The position numbers and the translations under genes were made by a program. DNA of 64,000 nucleotides from an uncultured Draconibacterium sp. GTDB taxonomy: Bacteria; Bacteroidota; Bacteroidia; Bacteroidales; Prolixibacteraceae. The notes under the pieces were generated by a model. That model searched no databases and was not told where the DNA came from. It saw nothing but the letters and a program-made list of their open reading frames with translations. Of this stretch, positions 54,301-62,353 are shown piece after piece; position 1 is the first letter of the stretch, and every line of letters starts with the position of its first letter. The DNA is taken from the NCBI RefSeq assembly GCF_963677155.1, contig NZ_OY781884.1:4646501-4710500 (forward strand), given 5' to 3'.

Positions 54301-54648
54301 GCCATCAGGAGACCAGCCACGAACTGTTGCCCCGCTTGGGTGCCAGGTAATTCGAGTGGGCGTTCCTCCTTCAACCGGAACGGTGTAAACTGAAGTTACT
54401 CCGGAGCGGTTAGAGTTAAAGGCAATGGTTTTTCCGTCGGGAGAAAAACAAGGTTGGCTTTCAACGGCTCCTGTGCTGGTGAGTCGGATGGTGTTGTTTG
54501 ATGCTAAATCGCTTACCCAAATGTCACCTCCGTAGGTAAATGCAACATGGGTGTCGCTAATGGTTGGTTGACGCAGTAATCTGGTTTCCTGCGAAAAGGA
54601 CAAGAAGCCCATAGCAAGAAACATCATTAATAGTGCTAGTTTTTGCAT
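51394..54648 (-). CDS. Tricorn protease homolog (S41 peptidase with PD40 propellers)
   Basis: 1084 aa, exported (signal 'LALLMMFLAMGFLSFSQETR'). Two beta-propellers follow with repeated PD40 blades ('CFSPDGKTIAFNSNRSG', 'PTWSPNGKFIAFTDDDVR', 'LTWSPDSKWLAYAKTAS'). About residues 535-590 are a Lys/Glu/Asp-rich stretch. A C1 helical domain ('WRYERDYFYDPNLHGRDWNV'), a PDZ domain ('GLKVTEGNFIVGVNGEEM') and a tail-specific-protease domain with the catalytic Ser in 'LLINEKGGSGGDFFPWVFR' complete it. It should trim peptides in the periplasm. A C-terminal 'VTPPPFPTPAIKK' ends the chain. It is monocistronic. Confidence 0.95.
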   Translation of the reverse strand: MQKLALLMMFLAMGFLSFSQETRLLRQPTISDTHVAFTYGGDIWVSDLASNNTIRLTSTGAVESQPCFSPDGKTIAFNSNRSGVTSVYTVPVEGGTPTRITWHPSGATVRGWSPDGEKILFTSLRETAPSTFGRLWTIPKDGGPASLLTKQFGNDGSFSPDAKKIVIDRVTRWDIEWRDYRGGQNKPLVILDLKDFSEEFIPNEKTTDIQPLWLGDKIYFISDRDFVANIWSYSPETKQLEQLTSFEGADVKWLSGKNNQLVFEREGYLHLFNLKTKEIKKLTINVVGDFPWAETKWEDVSSSARSASLSPTGKRAIFEARGEIFTVPEENGDTRNITQSSAVADRTPIWSPEGDQLAWFSDKNGEGYALLIANQNGLEEPKSISIGESKLGWEPTWSPNGKFIAFTDDDVRIRVLNIENETIETIDIGGNNLERGSMGLTWSPDSKWLAYAKTASNNFRQITIWSLTDKTIHKVTNTFADAFSPAWDKDKKHFYFLASTDLALGSGWANTSSMAANAKYSVYAVNLQKDEDSPFKLKSDEEDVKKDDEEKESVKKEDNKEKKKDDEEKDESIKIDFENIAERTIPLPMPKRNYRAVLTGTEGNVFIAESVPNQPGVTIQKFTLEDKEAKEFVSGARSLTISNDGKKMLARVGSSWKIISTSGTSGKDGKTLKVSLRTKLDRSKEWHQIFEEAWRYERDYFYDPNLHGRDWNVVHERYAPLIPFIKHRADLTYILDQMNGELSVGHSFVMGGDYPDTERNLVGLLGADLVPKNGAWKIERIYSTESWNPSLSSPLEEPGLKVTEGNFIVGVNGEEMTAADNPFKFLDGTSGVQTVLHINDKPDFESAWTITVKPIRSENALRQRAWVEDNRRKVDELSDGKLAYIWVPNTSSPGFISFNRYFFAQQDKLGAVIDERFNGGGLLDDYMVDLMTRNLRAALTNEVPNGKPFKLPAGILGPKALLINEKGGSGGDFFPWVFRQQKAGPLIGSTTWGGLIKSSVHYSLVDGGALTAPDNAVFDPVNNEWIAENKGVAPDIEVQQDTKSLEAGKDPQLERAVKEVLKMVKEKGVKKVTPPPFPTPAIKK

Positions 54649-55219
54649 AAGTAATAATTTATTATTTATATGTATTGACGCTAAAATCTTTTTAAGGATA
54701 CATAATTATAACAAAGTTTGTTCATATTACTTACATAGGTAAGCAAAGTGCCAACCAAATTACAAGGTCAATCAATATCAAAAAAAATGTGGGAATTCTT
54801 CGATCGTTGTGTTTTCAATAGTTTGAAATTTCTCGCGACAAAGTCAATGAGGAATGTGCTCTCCGGAATTCAATAATTGTTTCGGTTTCGGCAAGTGTTT
54901 ATACTTCTTTTGTTACCGGATTTTATTATGATTTACTTTCGTTAAATATGGTATCGTATTTCTGTTTTTCCATAATCATGAATACGTCATTAAATCACTT
55001 TTCTCTTTAGTTATTTATGGGGCAGAAATTTAAATTTTGAACTCTTTTTAGGAATTGAATGTTAACAGATGTTAAAATATGAAGCGTGTTTTTAGATTGT
55101 GTTTCGTATCACTTAACCATAAATATTTATACTTTACCTTTGAATTTTGAATTAGACTGGTTTTAAATACTGCGGTGGAGTTATTACTTTTGAAATTTAG
55201 CTGACCGTACAAATAAATT
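54649..55219. other. 571-base divergent intergenic region
   Basis: No reading frame with recognisable protein and no RNA gene is seen. The left part is upstream of the tricorn gene; the right end holds two TAnnTTTG boxes (55135-55142 and 55185-55192) upstream of the TauE/SafE gene. The middle (54780-54980) is ordinary AT-rich sequence. Confidence 0.6.
55185..55192 (+). promoter_or_regulatory. Candidate -7 box for the TauE/SafE gene
   Basis: TACTTTTG (TAnnTTTG) ends 27 bases before the ATG at 55220; a second match, TACCTTTG, lies at 55135-55142. One of them is likely to start the cluster. Confidence 0.4.
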
Positions 55220-56017
55220 ATGATTTTTAATTCTTCGTTTGAAAATATCTACCTTGTTTTACCCTTAATCGGTTTTATAATAGGGCTTTTTGGTACTATT
55301 CTGGGAGGTGGTGGCGGCTTTTTCTTTTTACCGGTACTTACCTTAATTATTGGTGTGCCTGCACACACAGCTGTTGCAACTTCGCTGGCAGCAACCTTGC
55401 CAATTGGTTTGGTTGGCTCGTGGGGACACTACCGAAAAGGAAATATAGATATCAATACCGGTGCTTTGTTTAGCATTGCCGGAATTGTTGGCGCTTTAGT
55501 GGGAGCACGTATGACAAATTTAATTTCGGAGCCGCAGTTAAAGATACTATTTGGCGTGTATTCCATTCTTATAGCCATAAATATGCTGGTTGCCGGAGCA
55601 AGAAAATACAAGGAGGTTGAAGACGAAGAAAGTAAAGCAAAGCTGAAAGCTGTGCGTATTGGAAAAGGTTCGTTTTTTGGTTTAACTGCGGGGTTAATTG
55701 CCGGAACATTTGGAACCAGCGGAACAGCACCTATTATTGCAGGATTGTTTTCGATGCGACTATCCGTAAAATTAGTGGTTGGTACATCGTTGCTGGTGGT
55801 TTTAGTTAACACTGTTTTTGCGGTTGGTGCACACTTTTTAATAGGTAGTATCGACTTAACTTTAATAGCCTTCCTAACATCTGGTTCGGTAATTGGTGCA
55901 TTTTTAGGGCCTCGGCTATTCTCGAAAGCGAAGATCGGAAAATCAGAAAAGAAAGTGAAGTACGTGTATGCTGCTGTGGTTACAGCAATTGGTATTTTAA
56001 TGATAGTAAACAGGTAA
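55220..56017 (+). CDS. TauE/SafE family sulfite/organosulfonate exporter-like protein
   Basis: 265 aa, about eight membrane helices in two similar halves. The first half has 'LIGFIIGLFGTILGGGGGFF' and 'VPAHTAVATSLAATLPIGLV'; the second has 'GSFFGLTAGLIAGTFGTSGT' and 'AGLFSMRLSVKLVVGTSLLV'. These glycine-rich repeats define TauE/SafE permeases, which move sulphite, sulphonates or other small acids. Its stop is 1 base before the ATG of the CdsA-like gene, so the two are coupled. A sulphur substrate is family-based, not proven here. Confidence 0.88.
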   Translation: MIFNSSFENIYLVLPLIGFIIGLFGTILGGGGGFFFLPVLTLIIGVPAHTAVATSLAATLPIGLVGSWGHYRKGNIDINTGALFSIAGIVGALVGARMTNLISEPQLKILFGVYSILIAINMLVAGARKYKEVEDEESKAKLKAVRIGKGSFFGLTAGLIAGTFGTSGTAPIIAGLFSMRLSVKLVVGTSLLVVLVNTVFAVGAHFLIGSIDLTLIAFLTSGSVIGAFLGPRLFSKAKIGKSEKKVKYVYAAVVTAIGILMIVNR

Positions 56018-56018
56018 C

Positions 56019-56747
56019 ATGATTTTAACAATATATATATTCATTTTGTCGTATTTTCTGCTTGGCGCAGTTGGTTTCTTTTTCATTAACCGGAAAAAGG
56101 AAAAGGATGTGGCCCGAAAAAGCTGGACGAAATTTATTAGCTATTTTATAATTATCCACGTTTTGTTTTTTAGCATTACCATAAAGCCGGTAATCTTTCA
56201 GATTTTGGTTGGAGTAATTTTGCTGGCAGGTGCTTTCGAACTTTTACGGCTATTTAAAAAGGCAGATTATAAACAATCAGGCTTTGTAATCGTTTCCTTA
56301 CTTATCTATGCTGTTTTGGGGGCAGGATTGTGGTTGTTTGGGGCTATGGATAATAAGCTGGTGCTTTTTGCATTTCTGATCTTATCGATTTTTGATGCGT
56401 TTAGCCAGATTTCGGGACAACTTTGGGGGAAAACAAAGATTGCACCTGAAATCAGTCCAAATAAAACCATTGGAGGAACAGTTGGTGGTGCGTTGTTTGC
56501 TTTCGCAAGCGGCTTTTTTCTTCACGGATTATACGACAATAAATGGTATGTGGTTGCCGGGCTTACACTCGGAATAATTGTGTTTGCCTTTTTAGGCGAC
56601 ATTGCAGCATCGTTATACAAAAGGAAGTTTGGAGTAAAAGATTACAGCAACTTAATACCGGGGCACGGAGGTTTTCTCGACCGGTTTGATAGTTTAATTG
56701 CCGGAGGTGCCTGGGTAACATTTTTTTTTCTAATGATTGGTTATTAA
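56019..56747 (+). CDS. CdsA-like CDP-lipid (phosphatidate) cytidylyltransferase
   Basis: 242 aa, six or seven membrane helices. The C-terminal signature of the family is complete: 'ISPNKTIGGTVGGALFAFAS', 'FLGDIAASLYKRKFGVKDYS', then 'NLIPGHGGFLDRFDSLIAGG' (KDxxxxxPGHGGxxDRxDS, metal-binding Asp). It converts a lipid phosphate plus CTP into CDP-lipid. A housekeeping CdsA would be expected elsewhere; this smaller version sits in a cluster with a lipid kinase and a CDP-alcohol transferase, suggesting a specialised substrate (inference). Confidence 0.88.
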   Translation: MILTIYIFILSYFLLGAVGFFFINRKKEKDVARKSWTKFISYFIIIHVLFFSITIKPVIFQILVGVILLAGAFELLRLFKKADYKQSGFVIVSLLIYAVLGAGLWLFGAMDNKLVLFAFLILSIFDAFSQISGQLWGKTKIAPEISPNKTIGGTVGGALFAFASGFFLHGLYDNKWYVVAGLTLGIIVFAFLGDIAASLYKRKFGVKDYSNLIPGHGGFLDRFDSLIAGGAWVTFFFLMIGY

Positions 56748-56815
56748 CTTAAGCATTTCAGGAGAGGATAATAACAGTTCAATCAATAAAAAAAATTGTA
56801 AAACTTAATTCGCCG

Positions 56816-56823
56816 TAACTTTG
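56816..56823 (+). promoter_or_regulatory. Candidate -7 box for the kinase-like gene
   Basis: TAACTTTG (TAnnTTTG) lies 57 bases before the ATG at 56881, with a TTG at 56796-56798 as a possible -33 part. It suggests a second transcript inside the lipid cluster. Confidence 0.45.
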
Positions 56824-56880
56824 CTTATTGATAACTTTGCCGAAATTGAAAGAGAGAATACCAGAGAGTAAAATATTTTT

Positions 56881-57555
56881 ATGGGAAACACGATAACGCT
56901 GTCAGTAGTATATTTTATTGCAATAATATTATTACTGGCTTTTAACGAACTTAACTACAGACGACTTAAAGTAAAAGGCGAGTTTACGCGAAAATTCGCG
57001 CACTTTACTGCTACCATTGCCGTGGTACCGTTTCCGTACATTTTTTCGAGCCATTGGTATGTGTTTGTATTGGCTTTAATATTTTTTGCAGCCTTGTTTA
57101 TAACACAATACAGCAAGCAGCTGAATTCCATTCACGATATCGAGCGGAAATCGATTGGGAGTTACTTGCTACCGGCATCAATTTACCTTACTTTTTTAAT
57201 GTCGGATTTGCTTGGTAGTAAATTTATTTTCATCCTGCCCATGCTGATTTTGGGAATATGCGACCCGATGGCAGCTATTGTAGGAATGAGCTTTAAAACA
57301 AACAATCATAAAATAAAATTATTTGGCATTGATACCGGGAAATCAATTTTCGGATCGGGTGCATTTTTACTCACCAGTTTTGTTATCAGTCTGTTGGCCC
57401 TGTATTTTAATCGTGGTGTTTTCGATTTGAAAACTTTTTATATTGGGTTGGCAGTTGCATTAGTTAGCACGCTGGCAGAATTGTTTAGTTGGCGCGGATC
57501 CGATAATTTAACCATTCCTCTTGGAGGAGCTTTTACCCTTTTACTCTTAATGTAA
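56881..57555 (+). CDS. Polyprenol/phytol/diacylglycerol kinase family membrane protein
   Basis: 224 aa, six or seven helices. The family motif is visible: 'RKFAHFTATIAVVPFPYIFS' (RKxxH, the conserved N-terminal signature), 'LILGICDPMAAIVGMSF' (DPxAAxxG), 'DTGKSIFGSGAFLLTSFVIS' (GKSxxGS) and a C-terminal 'SWRGSDNLTIPLGGAFTLLL' (DNLxIPL). This is the dolichol kinase/VTE5/SEC59 type, which phosphorylates long-chain lipid alcohols with CTP or ATP. It lies between the CdsA-like and the SDR genes, so phosphorylation of an isoprenoid or fatty alcohol is plausible. Confidence 0.85.
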   Translation: MGNTITLSVVYFIAIILLLAFNELNYRRLKVKGEFTRKFAHFTATIAVVPFPYIFSSHWYVFVLALIFFAALFITQYSKQLNSIHDIERKSIGSYLLPASIYLTFLMSDLLGSKFIFILPMLILGICDPMAAIVGMSFKTNNHKIKLFGIDTGKSIFGSGAFLLTSFVISLLALYFNRGVFDLKTFYIGLAVALVSTLAELFSWRGSDNLTIPLGGAFTLLLLM

Positions 57556-57688
57556 ATAGGTAAAATGTAGGGGCGGTTTTGGTATTTATGCTAAAAAAGG
57601 AGTAATTTGTATATAGTAAGACAGAAATTATAGAAAACTGAATAGCTTAGTAGGGACTTCTTAAGGTCTCCGAAACAAATATTACGTC

Positions 57689-58798
57689 ATGAAGAAAATT
57701 GTTATAAACGGAGCAAACGGTTATGTTGCTTCAAATTTTATAAACGAATTATTGCTAGAGGACAACAAGGTGGTTGCACTTGCACGCAGTAATAAAAAGT
57801 TTACTGCCGAAGAGCGGGTGAAAGCCGCCTTGAAAGAGATGAAAGGAGGGGAGGATGTTGATTTTACAAATCTTGAAGTTCACGACTATTCGTTATTTGA
57901 AGAAAATTTTGCCCTGCAGGAAAGTGAGTTAAAAACCATTTTCGGGGGAAATATCGATTACTTCCATTTTGCGGCAAGTTTAAAATTTGATATAAAATCG
58001 AAAGAAGAAATTTTTGGAACAAATCTACAGGGAGTAACCAATTCGGTTAATACTTTTCAGAAATATTCGGAAAAAGAATCGCGCTTTTATTTTGTGAGTA
58101 CTGCCTACTCATGTGGTCGTATTAACGAGCCGTTCAAGGAAAAATTCTACGATAATGCTGAAATTGATGCATTCAGGAATTACTACGAACAATCGAAACG
58201 ATATGCTGAAAACGTTATTAAAGATTACATCGACAATAAAGGATTAAACGCTTGTATTTTGCGTTTGTCGCAGGTGGTTGGAAACAACAAAACCGGCGTA
58301 ACAAAAACCGATTACGGTATTTTCGATTTCTCGAAACGCGTACAAAATCTGGCAAAAAAATATCCTGAGAGTGTAATTCGTTTAAAGGTTGATCCTGATT
58401 CAACTCAAAACCTTATTCCTATCGATACCGCAGTAACTTACCTGATGAGCGCAGTTAAAGCCGAGCAGGTGCCGGTTATACTGAATTTAATTGCAAAAAG
58501 CTCGGTAAAAAATGCCGACATTTTGAGAAGTATAAGCAGTTTAATGCCAATTAACCTGGTGCCCGACATGACTTTGGAGAAAGAGCAAATGAATTCGCTT
58601 GAACGGATTATGGCAATCGGTATGTCGTTTACAGGTGCTTACATCGATACCAATATTGCTTTCGATACCACCAATCTCGATTCGATTGTTGAAGAAGAAG
58701 TGAGTGAGGTAACCGCCGAATCGGTGCATCGTATGCTTACGTATTTCCTGAAGGGTGATACCGATCAGCAGGTACGCGACATTAAAGCTGCGGTATAA
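57689..58798 (+). CDS. Extended SDR, fatty-acyl reductase-like (NAD_binding_4 type)
   Basis: 369 aa. 'MKKIVINGANGYVASNFINE' gives a GxxGxxA nucleotide loop. 'GGNIDYFHFAASLKFDIKSK' and 'EEIFGTNLQGVTNSVNTFQK' are typical of acyl-CoA reductase/male-sterility-type SDRs; 'FYFVSTAYSCGRINEPFKEK' and 'YYEQSKRYAENVIKDYI' give the Ser/Tyr/Lys (YxxxK) set. 'ACILRLSQVVGNNKTGVTKT' is the substrate region, and a helical C-terminal domain of unknown role follows. It may reduce an acyl thioester or lipid ketone. Followed after 59 bases by the CDP-alcohol transferase. Confidence 0.8.
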   Translation: MKKIVINGANGYVASNFINELLLEDNKVVALARSNKKFTAEERVKAALKEMKGGEDVDFTNLEVHDYSLFEENFALQESELKTIFGGNIDYFHFAASLKFDIKSKEEIFGTNLQGVTNSVNTFQKYSEKESRFYFVSTAYSCGRINEPFKEKFYDNAEIDAFRNYYEQSKRYAENVIKDYIDNKGLNACILRLSQVVGNNKTGVTKTDYGIFDFSKRVQNLAKKYPESVIRLKVDPDSTQNLIPIDTAVTYLMSAVKAEQVPVILNLIAKSSVKNADILRSISSLMPINLVPDMTLEKEQMNSLERIMAIGMSFTGAYIDTNIAFDTTNLDSIVEEEVSEVTAESVHRMLTYFLKGDTDQQVRDIKAAV

Positions 58799-58857
58799 AT
58801 CATTTTTATTATACAAACTAAATTTAGGGTTACACCAGATAAGTTTAAACGAGAATT

Positions 58858-59454
58858 ATGAAGAAAATTTTTGTACGTGGCGAGAATATTGTAAATCTGC
58901 CAAATGCGATTAGTTTATACCGTTTGTTAGCATTTCCGGTAATATTTTATGCGGCTCTTGTTGGCAACGAATCGTTGTTTGTATGGTTGCTTTGTATTAG
59001 CCTGGTAAGCGATGTTGCCGACGGAAACCTGGCACGTTACCTAAAACTGCAAACACATTTTGGTGCCGCGCTTGATAACCTGGCCGACATTTGTACCTAT
59101 GCCATGGCTATTCTTGGTTTGTTTGTATTTAAATGGGCCGATATTGAACCACACAGCTGGTTCCTGTTCCTGTTTTTGGGATTATTTGTAGTTAGTTACA
59201 TCGTGTCGTTTGCACGTTTCGGGAAAATTCCGGGACTACATTTGTATTCTGCTGTTTCGGCCGGATATGTGCAAAGTATATTCTTTTTTGTATTGTTTGT
59301 CTTCGGATTCTACACCTGGTTTTTCTACCTCGCAGTAGGATGGGGAATTGTAGCCTACACCGAAAAGATATTGGTACTCTTTAAACTCGACGATATAAAG
59401 ATCGGGGTAAAGGGACTCTACTGGTTAATGAAAGCTGACAAAGAAGCTAAATAA
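58858..59454 (+). CDS. CDP-alcohol phosphatidyltransferase
   Basis: 198 aa, about six membrane helices. The full catalytic signature is present: Asp52, Asp55-Gly56, Ala59-Arg60, Gly69, Asp73 and Asp77 (DxxDGxxAR-x8-GxxxDxxxD) in 'SDVADGNLARYLKLQTHFGA'. It joins a CDP-linked alcohol to a hydroxyl acceptor to make a phospholipid head-group or similar. Which alcohol (glycerol phosphate, inositol, serine or other) cannot be read from the sequence. It ends the cluster at a strong terminator. Confidence 0.9.
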   Translation: MKKIFVRGENIVNLPNAISLYRLLAFPVIFYAALVGNESLFVWLLCISLVSDVADGNLARYLKLQTHFGAALDNLADICTYAMAILGLFVFKWADIEPHSWFLFLFLGLFVVSYIVSFARFGKIPGLHLYSAVSAGYVQSIFFFVLFVFGFYTWFFYLAVGWGIVAYTEKILVLFKLDDIKIGVKGLYWLMKADKEAK

Positions 59455-59458
59455 TTGC

Positions 59459-59489
59459 AAAGCCACATTTTTAGGATGTGGCTTTTTTT
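59459..59489 (+). terminator. Intrinsic terminator of the lipid cluster
   Basis: AAAGCCACAT and ATGTGGCTTT form a 10-bp stem with a 7-base loop followed by a run of T, directly after the CDP-alcohol transferase stop. Confidence 0.85.
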
Positions 59490-59516
59490 ATGTCTTCGCG
59501 TGTGGTTTACTTGTAA

Positions 59517-60674
59517 TTATCTTCTTAGCTTATACCCTAATGCTTTTAAGTTGCTATTCCGAAATACACTATTTACACCGCCAATGGAAACATGTATGGT
59601 AATCGGGTTACCCTTAAAATCGGTAACATCATTCAATGAGTAGTTAACTAAATTATATTTTGCTTTTAACCCGATATAAAAAGTATTTGTAATATAATAT
59701 CGATATCCCAACCCCAAATTAAAGTTATAAGAGAAAGTTGATTCTGAGTCAACATCCTGGTCATCATCTTCATCAAGGGCATCAAATCCATCGAAAGCAA
59801 TTCCTCCGGTTAGCTGAAATTCGTGTCCGTTGTTTGCATAAATATCTCTTCCCACATCAAAGCCAATGTATCCACCAAAAAAATTGTCGGTATATTCCGG
59901 CTTATTGTCGCGATAAGCAATGTAGTCGTTTGGCGATTTTAGGAATTTGAATATCATTGAAAAATCATAATTCATTTTTTTACGTTTTGCCCCTATTTGA
60001 AAACCTAATTCGGGATGCACTCCTAAAGTGGTTAAGTCTCCGGTAGGAATCCATACCCCGGTTATCCAGGCCCCGTGTAATTCTGCTTTTTTCAGGTATT
60101 TTTCTACCTCGTTATTGTATTTGGTAGCCAGTACCGATTCCGTGCCAAGGCCATCTTGCAATCTTTGAAAAACCGAATCAATCTCTCCGCTATAAAACTC
60201 GGCCAGTAAATATTCGGTGGTTTCCAAATCGTATTTAGCTGTTAACGACTTTGCAATTTCCTGGGTTTTCTGGTCGAATTCCTGCCCCGGAGGCGTATAC
60301 CCAAAGTACGATTTGTATTCATCGTAGGTGTAATAGTTGGAACTCCGAATCAAATCTATCCTGCTTTTGTAGTTGTAAATAAGGGGCATTACTCCATCGG
60401 TTAGCAACGAATCGGTATAAGTTCCTTGGTGGAGTGCCAACAGTATCTTTGCTCTGAAAACAGGTTCGCGCTCGCCACATTTTTCTTCCCAATACCGAAG
60501 GATACTTTGGGCCGAATCGATTTTGCCTTCCTGCAGGTATTTTACGAAATATACTTCGCTGTTGTATGATATGTCGGAACAGTCAACTTGTTTGTTTACC
60601 AATAGTTTGTCAAAATCCTGACCGTATAACAAGTTGGTGAAAAACAATACGATCAATAAAAATAGTGTTCTCAT
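59517..60674 (-). CDS. Hypothetical exported protein with C-terminal outer membrane beta-barrel
   Basis: 385 aa. Signal peptide 'MRTLFLLIVLFFTNLLYGQD'. The N-terminal half (about 20-195) is helical and TPR-like ('YFVKYLQEGKIDSAQSILRY', 'EPVFRAKILLALHQGTYTDS'). The C-terminal half is an eight-strand-like barrel: 'HGAWITGVWIPTGDLTTLGV', 'FFGGYIGFDVGRDIYA', 'EFQLTGGIAFDGFDALDEDD' and a final 'YNFNLGLGYRYYITNTFYIG', 'LKAKYNLVNYSL'. The insertion 'DALDEDDDQDVDSES' is acidic and could bind Ca2+. I do not recognise a named family; a helical-repeat plus barrel fusion is seen in Bacteroidota outer membrane proteins. Monocistronic. Confidence 0.72.
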   Translation of the reverse strand: MRTLFLLIVLFFTNLLYGQDFDKLLVNKQVDCSDISYNSEVYFVKYLQEGKIDSAQSILRYWEEKCGEREPVFRAKILLALHQGTYTDSLLTDGVMPLIYNYKSRIDLIRSSNYYTYDEYKSYFGYTPPGQEFDQKTQEIAKSLTAKYDLETTEYLLAEFYSGEIDSVFQRLQDGLGTESVLATKYNNEVEKYLKKAELHGAWITGVWIPTGDLTTLGVHPELGFQIGAKRKKMNYDFSMIFKFLKSPNDYIAYRDNKPEYTDNFFGGYIGFDVGRDIYANNGHEFQLTGGIAFDGFDALDEDDDQDVDSESTFSYNFNLGLGYRYYITNTFYIGLKAKYNLVNYSLNDVTDFKGNPITIHVSIGGVNSVFRNSNLKALGYKLRR

Positions 60675-60739
60675 TTTGTTTAATTATTCGTTGTTGTTGT
60701 GTGGTTTTGTTTATGGCTGAACGCGATGATATTAGGTAT

Positions 60740-61594
60740 TTATTTCTTTTTTATAAATTCAGCTATTGTTTGTGCTATAAATTCCGGATTTTCTTCCGGT
60801 CCGAAATGTGCACTGTCAGGAATGGATTTTCCTACTATGTTATTTACTCCACTTTCCCTGAATCCTTGAATGTAGGCTGCAATATCTCCATAATCTTTAG
60901 CTCCTTTAAGATATAGTACCGGAGTGTTTACAGGAAGGTTTTGCGAATTCTCTTTCTCATCGTAATAAAATGTTCGATACCAACCTAATGCTGTTTTAAG
61001 GCTATGTTTGGAATCATATGCTTCGATATATGCTTCTTTATTTTTTTGATTTATAGCTGATTTATTGTACGATATGGTATTGTAGAAATATTCAAACAAT
61101 ATTGAATGTTTTCCTTCAATCAGTGATTCGGGAAGTTCAGGAACCGAATAAAACGCAAAATGCCATATATAAGGATTTCTTTTAACCTCTTCCCATGGGG
61201 TAACTCCAGGTATTGCAGTACAGATTATAACTGCTTTTGAAAGAATATCTGAAAAATGTTTGACAAATGGATAAACGATCATTCCTCCAACATCGTGTCC
61301 AACCAAAACAACATTTTTTAAGTCGAGAGTTAACAACAGATTCTTTATAAAACCCGCAACTGATAATTTATCATATTTATCAATTGGTGCAGAAGTGCCA
61401 ATCCCGGGAAGGTCTATCGCTAAAACATAGAACTCATCCTTTAATAAAACCATCACTTTTTCATACTCTTTCCAGTTCTCAGGATACCCATGTAAAAATA
61501 GAATTGGTTGGTTTTTATTATTACCAGCTTCTATTACATGAGTTATAATGCCATTTACACTTACTTCCCGGTGTTTAAATAATTGTTGTTCCAT
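60740..61594 (-). CDS. Alpha/beta hydrolase of the epoxide hydrolase/haloalkane dehalogenase type
   Basis: 284 aa, no signal peptide. The oxyanion motif is 'ILFLHGYPENWKEYEKVM' (HGYPxxW). The nucleophile elbow 'VVLVGHDVGGMIVYPF' places Asp101 where esterases have Ser, typical of epoxide hydrolases and haloalkane dehalogenases. The cap region is short and helical ('YFYNTISYNKSAINQKNKEA'), and the catalytic His is in 'GKSIPDSAHFGPEENPEF'. Cap and HGYP suggest epoxide hydrolysis more than dehalogenation. It opens a stretch of unusually AT-rich genes. Confidence 0.88.
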   Translation of the reverse strand: MEQQLFKHREVSVNGIITHVIEAGNNKNQPILFLHGYPENWKEYEKVMVLLKDEFYVLAIDLPGIGTSAPIDKYDKLSVAGFIKNLLLTLDLKNVVLVGHDVGGMIVYPFVKHFSDILSKAVIICTAIPGVTPWEEVKRNPYIWHFAFYSVPELPESLIEGKHSILFEYFYNTISYNKSAINQKNKEAYIEAYDSKHSLKTALGWYRTFYYDEKENSQNLPVNTPVLYLKGAKDYGDIAAYIQGFRESGVNNIVGKSIPDSAHFGPEENPEFIAQTIAEFIKKK

Positions 61595-61684
61595 CTTTCG
61601 TCTTTTTCTAATATGCTATTAAACTGACAACTCTATGTCAGCAGGGTTTATAATGTTGTTATATGTATACCAATTAATGCCTTA

Positions 61685-62341
61685 TCAATATCGTTGTACA
61701 AATCTAAAATTATATAGATCATCTTGTAGTTGAATTTCTATCCTAATTTCGTTTGTATCCGATGAAACAGGAAATAATACCTGTCCTGAACTTTTAGCCT
61801 TCGGTGGAATCATACATGGCAACAGAGCATCATTATTCCAGAAATAAAGTTCTTCATTCACTTCCTTTAATCGACTATGGTGCTCATCGTACCAATAATC
61901 TTCATCGTATTCCCTTTGTGTTTCCATTTCTTCCGGATCTATACCAAAAATTAGCCCTATTGTTCCTGTTACGAGTCCGTCTACTACTATCTCCTTTACA
62001 CTTTTATCTGCTAACGAATAAGGATTCTTTTCATTTATCAGACCATCCCTTTTTAATTCTAATTCTTCTATTCTCTCCTCCGGGTTTATAGCATTTATCG
62101 ATGTAGAATCTGTACTGTATTTAAATGAAGAAGGGGTCACAAAAATTGAATCGTTTGATTTGTTATGTATCGATACTTTAAATTTATAGTTTTGATTATA
62201 TAAGCCTTTGTAATCCACTTTTACTTCTTGATTATTACTAACTGTTGTATCATTCTCAATCCGGTATAACATTGGTATACGTTGTGTTGTTGTACAACCT
62301 GCAAGTATAAAAAGTATACAGAGGCTAACTTTATATCTCAT
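61685..62341 (-). CDS. Hypothetical lipoprotein
   Basis: 218 aa. Lipobox 'LFILAGCTTT' makes Cys15 the lipidated residue. The mature chain has an Ig-like beta stretch ('EVKVDYKGLYNQNYKFKVSI', 'HNKSNDSIFVTPSSFKYSTD'), a charged helical hairpin ('NPEERIEELELKRDGLINEK') and a C-terminal beta stretch ('AKSSGQVLFPVSSDTNEIRI'). No family recognised. Same strand as the next gene, separated from it by only 12 bases, so the two are co-transcribed. Confidence 0.7.
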   Translation of the reverse strand: MRYKVSLCILFILAGCTTTQRIPMLYRIENDTTVSNNQEVKVDYKGLYNQNYKFKVSIHNKSNDSIFVTPSSFKYSTDSTSINAINPEERIEELELKRDGLINEKNPYSLADKSVKEIVVDGLVTGTIGLIFGIDPEEMETQREYDEDYWYDEHHSRLKEVNEELYFWNNDALLPCMIPPKAKSSGQVLFPVSSDTNEIRIEIQLQDDLYNFRFVQRY

Positions 62342-62353
62342 ATCAATCTGGTT

